NCBI GenBank assembly: GCA_963732845.1
Contig: CAVTBE010000011.1
Location: 305,237 to 369,236 of the forward strand
Length of the DNA: 64,000 nucleotides
Direction of reading: 5' to 3'
Origin: CAVSRC01 sp963732845
GTDB taxonomy: Bacteria > Pseudomonadota > Alphaproteobacteria > Rhizobiales > Kaistiaceae
Under the pieces are notes generated by a model, which saw only the letters and a program-made list of their open reading frames with translations, did no database searches and was not told the DNA's origin. The translations under genes and the position numbers were made by a program. This document shows positions 17,943 through 26,600 of the stretch, one piece after another. Position 1 is the stretch's first letter. Every line of letters begins with the position of its first letter.

Positions 17943-18135
17943 ACGGGGCGCGTGAGCGGCTCAAGGTGAGGTACGCGGCGGACCCCGCGGCGCACGAAAC
18001 CTGCGTTACGCTCCATGCGCTGTTCAGCCGCATCTACTTCGATTTCGTCAATCCGACTGGTTACGGCAAATTCCCGGATGTGCTACCGACCCTGATCAGA
18101 CTCGCCCGCGGGCAGGGCGGGAACGACGACAACCG
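17943..18135 (+). pseudogene. araB: Probable 3' remnant of araB
   Basis: Between the kinase stop and galK, one frame reads RYAADPAAHETCVTLHALF, then SRIYFDF, and later PDVLPTLIRLA. This is the kind of C-terminal helix found at the end of proteobacterial ribulokinases (..DPAAHxxYxxLxxLYRxLYFxFG..VLPxLRxIA). No start or ribosome site belongs to it and the frame has lost its own stop. It pairs with the 5' remnant at 16114-16290. Similarity is judged by eye, so the assignment is moderate. Confidence 0.5.
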
Positions 18136-18147
18136 GGGAGGCATGCC

Positions 18148-19305
18148 ATGGCCGGGGTGGGGCGCATCGGCGAGGAATTCCGCAGCAGGTTCGGCGTCGA
18201 GCCGCGGATCTACCGGGCGCCCGGGCGGGTCAACCTGATCGGCGAGCACACCGACTACAATGACGGCTTCGTGCTGCCGGCGGCGCTCGACCTGGCGACC
18301 GTGGCGGCGATCGCGCCGCGCAGCGACCGGACGCTCAATATCCACTCGCTGATGATGGGTGAGACCGTCAGCTTCGATCTCGACGAGGCCGAGCCCAAGG
18401 CGCGCAAGCACTGGAGTGACTATGTGCGCGGCGTCGCCTGGGTGCTGGAGGGGGCCGGTGGTCACCGGCTGACCGGCGCCGACCTGATGATCGACAGCAC
18501 GGTGCCGCTCGGCGCCGGCCTGTCGTCCTCGGCGGCGCTTGAGGTGGCGACCGGCTATGCGCTGCTCGGCAACAGCGGGCTCGCCGTCGACCTGACCCGG
18601 CTGGCGCTGGCAGCCCAGAAGGCCGAGAACGAATTCGTCGGCATGCGCTGCGGCATCATGGACCAGTTCATCGCCTGCCACGGTGCTGCCGACCATGCGC
18701 TGCTCATCGACTGCCGCAGCCTCGACCGCAGGCTGGTGCCGATCGATCCCGCCGTGCGGCTGGTGATCTCCAACACGATGGTGCATCACGAGCATGCCGC
18801 CGGCGAATACAATCTGCGCCGGCACGACTGCGAGGAAGGGGTCAGGCGCCTGTCGGCGGCGCTGCCCGGCATCAAGGCGTTGCGCGACGTGTCGCTGGAC
18901 GAACTGGAGCGCCACCGGGACCTGCTGACGCCGGTGATCTATCGGCGCTGCCGCCACGTGGTGAGCGAGAACGAGCGCACGCTCAGCGCGGCGGATGCGC
19001 TCGCTTCCGGCGATGTCGTTCGGTTCGGCGAGCTGATGAACCAGTCGCATGTGTCGATGCGCGACGACTTCGAGATTTCGTGCCGCGAAGTCGATCAGAT
19101 GGTGGCGCTGAACCAGGCGGTCGACGGGGTTCATGGCGCGCGGATGACCGGCGGCGGCTTCGGCGGCTGCACGATCAGCCTGGTCGCGACGGAGGCCGTG
19201 GAGGCGTTCCGGCACAGCGTGGCAAAGGGCTACGAGGCGGCCACCGGACTCAAGCCACAGATCTTCACCTCGACGGCCGGCGCCGGCGTCGGCGAGATGA
19301 CCTGA
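18148..19305 (+). CDS. galK: Galactokinase
   Basis: 385 aa GHMP kinase of the Leloir pathway; phosphorylates galactose at C1. The galactokinase signature GRVNLIGEHTDYNDG is at 26-40, the ATP-binding motif PLGAGLSSSAALE follows at about 118-130, and the third motif MTGGGFGGC is near 331-339. ATG 18148 has GGGGAGG six bases upstream. Stop and the galT start are 5 bases apart, so the two form an operon. Confidence 0.95.
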   Translation: MAGVGRIGEEFRSRFGVEPRIYRAPGRVNLIGEHTDYNDGFVLPAALDLATVAAIAPRSDRTLNIHSLMMGETVSFDLDEAEPKARKHWSDYVRGVAWVLEGAGGHRLTGADLMIDSTVPLGAGLSSSAALEVATGYALLGNSGLAVDLTRLALAAQKAENEFVGMRCGIMDQFIACHGAADHALLIDCRSLDRRLVPIDPAVRLVISNTMVHHEHAAGEYNLRRHDCEEGVRRLSAALPGIKALRDVSLDELERHRDLLTPVIYRRCRHVVSENERTLSAADALASGDVVRFGELMNQSHVSMRDDFEISCREVDQMVALNQAVDGVHGARMTGGGFGGCTISLVATEAVEAFRHSVAKGYEAATGLKPQIFTSTAGAGVGEMT

Positions 19306-19310
19306 GGGCG

Positions 19311-20357
19311 ATGCGCATGTCCTTCCTGGAGACTTCGTCGCACCGCCGCTTCAATCCGCTGACCGGGGAATGGGTCCTGGTCTCGCCTCACCGCATGCAG
19401 CGGCCGTGGCAGGGCCAGACCGAGAAGAGCGCCCCGCCCCAGGCGGTGGAATACGATCCGAAGTGCTATCTCTGCCCGGGAAACCATCGCGCCCATGGCG
19501 CGGTCAATCCGGCCTACGACCATACCTTCGTCTTCGACAACGACTTTCCGGCGCTGCTCGCGGGCGGCGAGGGCGTCGTCGACCGCCGCGGGCTGATCGT
19601 GGCCGAGGAGGAGACCGGCATCTGCCGGGTGATCTGTTTCTCGCCGCGTCACGACCTGACGCTGGCGCGCATGGATATCCCCGATATCGAGCGGGTCATC
19701 GCCGTGTGGCGCGAGCAGTATCGCGAACTCGGCGCCATGGACGGCATCAATGCGGTGCAGATCTTCGAGAACCGCGGCGAGATGATGGGGGCGAGCAATC
19801 CCCACCCGCATTGCCAGGTATGGGCAACCCGGACACTGCCCAACGAAATGGCCAAGGAACTGGCGTCGCAGGCCGAATACTGGCAGGAGCACGGGTCGTC
19901 GCTGCTGGTCGACTATCTCCGGCTGGAGCGGGAGACGGGCGAGCGCATCGTCTTCGAGAACGAGCATTTTACGGTGCTGGTGCCCTTCTGGGCGACTTGG
20001 CCGTTCGAGACGATGGTGCTGCCGCACCGGCATGTCGGCTCGCTCGACGAGCTGAGGTCGTACGAGGTGACCGCGCTCGCCGCGGCGCTGCGCACGCTCA
20101 CCACGCGCTACGACAATTTGTTCGAGACCTCGTTTCCCTATTCGATGGGCTTCCATCAGCATCCGACCGACGGCGAACGGCACCCGGAGTGGCAGCTGCA
20201 CGCGCATTTCCTGCCGCCGCTCCTGCGCTCGGCGACGGTGCGCAAGTTCATGGTCGGGTTCGAGCTGCTCGGCACGCCTCAGCGCGACATCACGCCGGAG
20301 GCGGCGGCGGCGCGCCTGCGCGAACTGCCCGCCACGCATTATCGCGACCGACGCTGA
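19311..20357 (+). CDS. galT: Galactose-1-phosphate uridylyltransferase
   Basis: 348 aa, the same size as E. coli GalT. The active-site NPHPHCQVW carries the catalytic histidine pair, CYLCPGN gives zinc-binding cysteines, and the C-terminal WQLHAHFLPPLLRSATVRKF is typical. ATG 19311 overlaps a weak ribosome site that runs into the galK stop; ATG 19317 is an alternative with better spacing. No galE was seen in the window, so epimerisation must be encoded elsewhere. Confidence 0.93.
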   Translation: MRMSFLETSSHRRFNPLTGEWVLVSPHRMQRPWQGQTEKSAPPQAVEYDPKCYLCPGNHRAHGAVNPAYDHTFVFDNDFPALLAGGEGVVDRRGLIVAEEETGICRVICFSPRHDLTLARMDIPDIERVIAVWREQYRELGAMDGINAVQIFENRGEMMGASNPHPHCQVWATRTLPNEMAKELASQAEYWQEHGSSLLVDYLRLERETGERIVFENEHFTVLVPFWATWPFETMVLPHRHVGSLDELRSYEVTALAAALRTLTTRYDNLFETSFPYSMGFHQHPTDGERHPEWQLHAHFLPPLLRSATVRKFMVGFELLGTPQRDITPEAAAARLRELPATHYRDRR

Positions 20358-20418
20358 AAGGCTTGGTCGGCCGGAAAGCCCCTTCCCGCGAAGGAAAAGG
20401 ACGTTCCGGGGTAGCGCC

Positions 20419-21420
20419 CTACGCTCGCTGGCGCAGCATCACGGCATAGACGCTCACCGAGATGGTGATCAGCAGGCCGTAGATGAACTGAGTCCAGAAG
20501 CCGGTCAGATGGACGGCGATGATACCGGGCTCCAGAGAGGCGATGATCAGCACGCCGACGAAGGTGCCGATCATGGTGCCCTTGCCGCCGAACACCGAGG
20601 TGCCGCCGATGAAGACGGCGGCGAGCGTGGTCAACAGGTAGCCGTCGCCGGTGCTCGCCCAGAAGAAGGTGAGCTGGTTGAGGATGAACACCACCGACAA
20701 CGACGCCGACACGCCGACGATCACAAAGCACATGGTCTTCACGAAGTCGACGCGGATGCCCATCATGCGGGCGCTCGCCTCGTTGTCGCCGATGAACAGG
20801 ACATGGCTGCCGAAACTGTGGCGCTTGTAGATCAGGCCAAGGAAAATTGAACCGACGACGAACCAGATGAACTGGGCGGGAATGATGCCGAAGAGCTCGC
20901 CGGTGAAGAACGGATGGATCGGGTTTGCGGTGATCTGCGAGATCGGGATTCCGTGACCCTGGGTCACGACGTTCGTCAGGCCGCGCCACAGGAACATGGT
21001 GCCGATGGTCGCCACGATCGACGGAATGCCGATCTTGGTTACGAGCAGCCCGTTGATCAGGCCGATCACGGCGCCGGTCGCCAGGCAGAGGAAAAGCGCG
21101 ACGAGGAAGCTGTCGGTAGCGAGATAGGACGCGGCGAACACCCAGCCGGAGAAGCCGGCTGCCGAAGGGAAGCTCAGATCGATTTCACCGAGGGTGACGA
21201 TGAAGGTTGCCGACATCGCCATGAGCCCGAAGAACGGGATCGAGATCATGAACGAGCGGTAGATGTTGAAGCTGAGATAGGTCCCGGGAGCCGCGATGAT
21301 GAAGACCGCGTAGAGCACCACCAACAGCCCGATGATGCTGATCTGGAACCGGTAGGTGTAGAAGAACGCCCGGCTGAAGAGGCCTGAGGAGTGGGGTTGG
21401 CTTTGTGTTGTCGTGGTCAC
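20419..21420 (-). CDS. Sugar ABC transporter permease (RbsC/XylH family)
   Basis: 333 aa with about ten hydrophobic helices. The family motif appears as VTLGEIDLSFPSAAGFSG, and AAVFIGGTSVFGGKGT is the conserved cytoplasmic loop. The start is GTG 21418-21420, 5 bases after the ATPase gene stop. It converges on galT. With the ATPase and binding-protein genes it makes a second sugar importer next to the gal genes; substrate unknown. Confidence 0.88.
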   Translation of the reverse strand: MTTTTQSQPHSSGLFSRAFFYTYRFQISIIGLLVVLYAVFIIAAPGTYLSFNIYRSFMISIPFFGLMAMSATFIVTLGEIDLSFPSAAGFSGWVFAASYLATDSFLVALFLCLATGAVIGLINGLLVTKIGIPSIVATIGTMFLWRGLTNVVTQGHGIPISQITANPIHPFFTGELFGIIPAQFIWFVVGSIFLGLIYKRHSFGSHVLFIGDNEASARMMGIRVDFVKTMCFVIVGVSASLSVVFILNQLTFFWASTGDGYLLTTLAAVFIGGTSVFGGKGTMIGTFVGVLIIASLEPGIIAVHLTGFWTQFIYGLLITISVSVYAVMLRQRA

Positions 21421-21425
21421 GGGTT

Positions 21426-22190
21426 TCAGCTCACCTTGCCGGCGTGGTGCAGGGCCACCATGGTTTCGACCAGCTTGTCGCGCGTCACCTCGGATTTGAG
21501 GAAGCGTTCGGCAATGCGGCCGCGGTCGAGGATGACGAAGCGATCGGCCACGTCGTAGACGTGGAAGATGTTGTGATCGATGAAGATCGCCGACTTGCCC
21601 TGATCGCGGATGGAGCGCGTGAAATTGAGAACGCGCTCGGTCTCGGTGATCGACAGGCCCATGGTCGGCTCATCGAGAATGATGAGATCGGCGTCGAAAT
21701 AGAGCGCACGGGCGATGGCGACGCCCTGGCGCTCGCCGCCGGAGAGGCCGCCGACCTCGCTGTCGACGGTGATCGCCGACGAGGTCAGACCCATGCGCGT
21801 GCGCATGAGCTTTTCGGTCTCGCGCCGCTGCCCGGCGAGGTCGAGGAAGCCGAGGAAGGTGGTGCGCTCGTGGCCGGCGAAGACGTTGCGCCACAGCTCC
21901 TGCTGCTCGGCCAGCGCGCGCTCCTGATAGACGCACTCGATGCCCAGAGCACGAGAGGCGCGCGCGTCGCGGGCGCCGATGCTCTTGCCCTTGAAATAGA
22001 TCTCGCCGCCACTGGGCGTATGCACGCCGGTGATGAGCTTGATCAGCGTCGACTTGCCGGCACCATTGTCGCCGATCAGGGCGACGATCTCGCCGCTGTT
22101 GATTTCCAGGTTGATGTCTCTGAGGACCTGAACGTGTCCGAAGGACTTCTGGATGCCCTTCATTTCCAAAAGGGGACCATTGGATGTCAT
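21426..22190 (-). CDS. Sugar ABC transporter ATP-binding protein (single domain)
   Basis: 254 aa from ATG 22188-22190; a GTG at 22200-22202 would add four residues, and neither has a clear ribosome site. Walker A GDNGAGKST, signature LSGGERQGV and Walker B LIILDEPTMGL are intact. Unlike RbsA/YtfR it has one ABC domain, as in XylG/FrcA-like single-domain ATPases, so it must dimerise. Confidence 0.88.
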   Translation of the reverse strand: MTSNGPLLEMKGIQKSFGHVQVLRDINLEINSGEIVALIGDNGAGKSTLIKLITGVHTPSGGEIYFKGKSIGARDARASRALGIECVYQERALAEQQELWRNVFAGHERTTFLGFLDLAGQRRETEKLMRTRMGLTSSAITVDSEVGGLSGGERQGVAIARALYFDADLIILDEPTMGLSITETERVLNFTRSIRDQGKSAIFIDHNIFHVYDVADRFVILDRGRIAERFLKSEVTRDKLVETMVALHHAGKVS

Positions 22191-22222
22191 GGAACAACAC
22201 ACATTCGTGTTGGAGGCAGGAA

Positions 22223-22252
22223 GAGACGGAGCGTCGCGTGACGCTCCGTCTC
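22223..22252 (-). other. Perfect 13-bp hairpin between binding-protein and ATPase genes
   Basis: GAGACGGAGCGTC (22223-22235) and GACGCTCCGTCTC (22240-22252) pair without mismatch around a 4-base loop. It begins 30 bases past the binding-protein stop and has no T tract. This arrangement usually lets the binding protein accumulate above the membrane parts, through partial termination or mRNA protection. Confidence 0.65.
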
Positions 22253-22281
22253 GGGGTTCTTGCTGTCGGTCGCCAGGATGC

Positions 22282-23268
22282 CTAGCGGACGCCTTCCTTG
22301 GCGAGAGCCGCCACCGCCGCGATGTTGTCCTTGGTGATCAGCGACGAGGCGGTGTCGATGTTCATGCCGGCGAAGCCCCACTTTGAGGTGAGGTACATCT
22401 GGATGATCGGCAGGAAGCCCTCGAGGAAGGGCTGCTGATCCTCGACCACCGCGATGTAGCCGTCCTCAATGCCCTTGACGATCGGGGCGGAGAGGTCAAA
22501 GCCTGCGCCGCAGATCTCGCCAGGCTTCTTGTTGGCCGCCTGCAGATAGGCCGGAATGGTCGCCGTCAGCGCGCCGTGATCGGTGATGATCGCCTTGAGG
22601 TCGGGATTGGACGCCGCGACGCTCGCGAACACCGGGATGCCCTGCGTTGAATCGGCGTTGATCGCGTCGGAAATCTCCTGATACACGACCTTCACGCCGG
22701 CTGCCTTCAAGGCGTCCAGCACGCCCTGGGTGCGCTGGCCGCGGCCGGCCTGACCGAGCAGACCCCACACGAAAGCGGTGTCGCCGGATTTAAGGCCGCA
22801 GGCCTTCACGGCGCCGTTTCCGAGCGTCTTGCCGGCTGCGAGCAGATCGGCGGCACCGGCATAGCCGAAGCCCTCGGCCTGGTATTCGGCCAGTTTGTTG
22901 GGCAGCGGCACGTTTGAATCGACGACGATGATGCCGGCCTTCTCTGCCTGATCAATCAGCGGTCCAAGCGCCTCTTCACCCGGGTGACCCATGATCGAGA
23001 TGCCCGTCGGCTTGCGGGCGATCGCCTCGCTGAACTGCTGGACCATCTTCTGCGGGTTCCAGTCCGACCACACGTAGTCCACCTGGCAGCCCGTCAGATC
23101 GGCCGCCGCCTTGGCGCCGGCATAGACGATCGAAGCAAAGGGACCGCCTTCGGGCCCGCCGGGGAAGAACACGAAGTTCTTGCCGGCGCAGCTCAGGTCA
23201 GCCGCGGCATAAGCGCTCGGGCTCGCCAAAAAGGCGACGACGCCGGCCGCAATCAGCCATTTCTTCAT
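22282..23268 (-). CDS. Periplasmic sugar-binding protein (type I)
   Basis: 328 aa. The signal peptide MKKWLIAAGVVAFLASPSAYA ends near residue 21-22. The mature protein has two lobes with IDQAEKAGIIVVDSNVP and ITDHGALTATIPAYLQAA, as in RbsB-like sugar-binding proteins. Three cysteines (in LSCAGK, TGCQVD, KACG) plus one in GEICG are unusual and could form disulfides. GGGAGATTAGGA precedes the ATG. First gene of the second sugar importer. Confidence 0.87.
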   Translation of the reverse strand: MKKWLIAAGVVAFLASPSAYAAADLSCAGKNFVFFPGGPEGGPFASIVYAGAKAAADLTGCQVDYVWSDWNPQKMVQQFSEAIARKPTGISIMGHPGEEALGPLIDQAEKAGIIVVDSNVPLPNKLAEYQAEGFGYAGAADLLAAGKTLGNGAVKACGLKSGDTAFVWGLLGQAGRGQRTQGVLDALKAAGVKVVYQEISDAINADSTQGIPVFASVAASNPDLKAIITDHGALTATIPAYLQAANKKPGEICGAGFDLSAPIVKGIEDGYIAVVEDQQPFLEGFLPIIQMYLTSKWGFAGMNIDTASSLITKDNIAAVAALAKEGVR

Positions 23269-23399
23269 TCCTAATCTCCCTCCTGTTTTGCAGGTCTATG
23301 CCCGCACAATTGCAGACGTTCCCCGCTTCTCTCCCAAAGCCAGAAACCTCGCCGGCAATTGTATGAAGATTATCGAGTCATATCAATCCAATCGTCGTA

Positions 23400-23540
23400 T
23401 CAGACCGGATTGAGCAGCGGCTCCCCGTCGACATAGCGGCGGATTTCCTCGGCAACCATGGCGGCCGAACGGTCGACGGTGGTCAGCGAAGCGCCGGCAA
23501 TATGGGGCGTCAGCGTGACGTTGGGCAGGGCGAGCAGGGG
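23400..23540 (-). pseudogene. C-terminal stump of a D-isomer 2-hydroxyacid dehydrogenase
   Basis: The minus strand reads PLLALPNVTLTPHIAGAS, then a helix MVAEEIRRYVDG and NPV before TGA 23400-23402. TPHIAGAS holds the catalytic His of 2-hydroxyacid dehydrogenases, and the ending is typical. An in-frame TAG precedes it (23541-23543), and no upstream coding sequence remains. Only about 46 residues survive. The next 90 bases toward dnaE2 hold another short coding-like tail ending LDARTLTPE, not identified. Confidence 0.7.
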
Positions 23541-23632
23541 CTAATCCGGCGGCACCGGGTCATTCGGGGGTGAGAGTGCGGGCGTCGAGTTTGACGCGGC
23601 CGGCAAGGTCTGCGAGGGCGGCGAGGGCGGGG

Positions 23633-26600
23633 CTAGTGGAAATTGCGCCCCTTGGGCATGGCCTTGCCGGCGGCGGCCGACAGCCGCGCCAGATCCTCGG
23701 CGATGCCCGGCTGCTCCCGTGCCAGTTTCACCAGGCGCGAGCGCGGACCGATCTTCTCGCGCTGGTCAACACCGGGACGCCTGACCTCGTCGCCGCGCGC
23801 CAGCGCCGACAGGTCGCCGGCATCCTCCGACAAAGCGGCGAGCATCGGGGTGAGGTCCTCCAGCCGGTCGGCGACCACATGGATGACGCCGCTCTCGCTC
23901 TGCACCCTGCCGGTGACGGCGATCAGCCGCGCGCCGAGAACGATCGGCCGGAAGCGCTCGAAGGTCTTCGGCCAGACGATGGCGTTGGCGATGTCGGTCT
24001 CGTCCTCCAGGGTCATGAAGATGACGCCCTTGGCCGTGCCCGGCCGCTGGCGGATGATCACCAGACCGGCGACCGTTACGCGATCGCCGTTTTTTATTTC
24101 CCTGTCGCGCCTGCGGCGCTCCACGCCTCTTGTTGTTTCCCCGTCGCGCCTGCGGCGCTCCACGCCTCTTGTTGTTTCCCCGTCGGGCCTGCGGCCCTCC
24201 ACGCCTCTTGTTTGATTGTCGGCGATGTCGCGCAGCACTCTGTTGCTGATGATGCGCCGCGCGGTGAGCTCTTCACGCAGAAAGACGAGCGGGTGCGCCT
24301 TCAGCGACAGGTGCAGATAGCGGTAGTCGTTGACCACATGCTCGCCGATCGGCATGGGCGGCAGGGGGAAGTCCGGCTCCCGGGCGATATCGCCATGGGC
24401 GGCGACATCGAAGAGCGGCAGGCGGTCGCGCGCGTTGCCCGCGCCGAGACCGCGCGCCGCCCACAGCGCATCGCGCCGGTCGAGGCCCAGCGAGCGGAAG
24501 GCATCGCCATCGGCGAGCCGCTCGATCGCCGCCCGGTTGAGGCCGGCACGCAGCCACAGGTCGCGCACCGAATCGTAGCCCGGCCCGCGCGCCGCCATCA
24601 GCGCCTCGGCGTCGTCCTCGCGGAAGCCCTTGATCTGGCGAAGCCCCAGGCGGACGGCATGGGTGGTGCGGATGAGGCTTGCGTCCTCTCCCCCCTTGCG
24701 GGGGAGAGACAGAGAGGGGGGTACCTCCGGGGCCGTACCACGCCCCCGGGCTTCTCGCTCATGATTTTCGCCGAGCGATACCCCTCTCCCCTCCGGCCTA
24801 AGCGTCTCGGCGGCCCGGCCGCCTGCGTCGCCAGGGCCGGAAGCCCTCCCCCACAAGGAGGGAGGGGATGATCCATCGATGGCCTCGCCCAGCGGCTCCA
24901 GGGTCGAATCCCAGTCGGAGGCGTTGACGTCCGGCGGCAGCACGATGACGCCGTGGCGCTCGGCATCGCGCACGATCTGTGCCGGCGCGTAAAAGCCCAT
25001 GGGCTGGGCGTTGAGGAGCGCGGCGCAGAAGACATCCGGGTAGTGGCACTTGAGCCAGGCCGAGGCGTAGACGAGCAGCGCGAAGCTCGCCGCATGGCTT
25101 TCGGGGAAGCCGTATTCGCCGAAGCCCTCGATCTGGTGGAAGCAACGCTCGGCGAAGTCGCGCGCGTAGCCGCGGGCGACCATGCCCTCGACCATCTTCG
25201 TCTGGAAGGTGCCGATGGTGCCGACACGCTTGAAGGTGGCCATGGCGCGGCGCAGCTTGTCGGCCTCGCCGGGGGTGAAGCCGGCGGCGACGATGGCGAT
25301 CTTCATCGCCTGTTCCTGGAAGAGGGGCACGCCGAGAGTCTTGCCGAGCACCTGCTCCAGTTCGTCGGGTGGTCCGAAGGCGGGCGACGGCGCCGGATAG
25401 ACCACTGTCTCGATCCCCGAGCGCCGGCGGAGATAGGGATGCACCATGTCGCCCTGGATGGGGCCGGGGCGGACGATCGCCACCTCGATGACGAGGTCGT
25501 AGAATTTTGCAGGTTTCAGCCGCGGCAGCATGGACATCTGGGCGCGGCTTTCCACCTGGAAGACGCCGACCGAATCCGCCTTCTGCAGCATGCCATAGAC
25601 GGCCGGATCCTCGTCCTGGATGGAGGCCAGCGTCGGCGCGCCGTCGTAATGCGCGTGCAGAAGCGAGAAGGCGCGGCGGATGCAGGAGAGCATGCCGAGG
25701 GCCAGGATATCGACCTTGAGGATGCCGAGCGCATCGAGGTCGTCCTTGTCCCATTCGACGGTGGTGCGCTCCTCCATCGCCGCATTCATGATCGGGCAGA
25801 CCTCGTCGAGCCGGTCGCGGGTGATGACGAAGCCGCCGACATGCTGGGAGAGGTGGCGCGGGAAGCCGCCGATCTCCCTGGCATAGGCCATGACCTCGGC
25901 CATGGTCCTCTCTTCCGGGTCCATGCCGATACGCTTGACGTCCTCCTTGCGCACACCGCCTGAGGACCAGCCCCAGACGGTGCCGGACAAGGCGCCGACG
26001 GCGTCCTCCGACAGGCCGAAGACCTTGCCGACCTCGCGCACGGCCGAGCGCGAGCGATAGGTGATGACGGCAGCGGCGAGGCCAGCGCGCTCGCGCCCGT
26101 ATTTCTCGTAGATGTACTGCATCACCTCTTCACGCCGCTCGTGCTCGAAATCGACGTCGATGTCGGGCGGTTCGCCGCGCTCTTCCGAGATGAAGCGCTC
26201 GAAGAGCAGGCCGCAGGTCTCGGGGCTGACCTCGGTAATGCCAAGGCAATAGCAGACGACCGAATTGGCGGCCGAGCCACGGCCCTGACAGAGGATGCCG
26301 TGCGAGCGGGCGAAACGGATGATGTCGTGGACGGTGAGGAAATAGGCGGCGAAGCGCAGCCGGGCGATGAGGGCAAGCTCGTGGTCGAGGATGGCGCGGA
26401 TCTTCTCCGGTATCCCGGCGGGGAAGCGCCGGCGGGCGCCTTCCTCGGTCAGCCGTTCCAGCGCCTCCTGGGAGCTGGCGGCATCGCCGGTCGGCTCGTC
26501 GGGATACTGGTAGCTGAGTTCGTCGAGGGAGAAGGCGAGGCGTTCGAGGACGGCATTCGTCTCGGCGATGGCTTGCGGGAAGTCGCGGAAGAGGCGGGCC

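Noticed and set aside
24096..24212. Possible small CRISPR-like array
   Set aside because: Three head-to-tail units with no spacers, inside a coding gene, and no cas genes; it is a coding tandem repeat.
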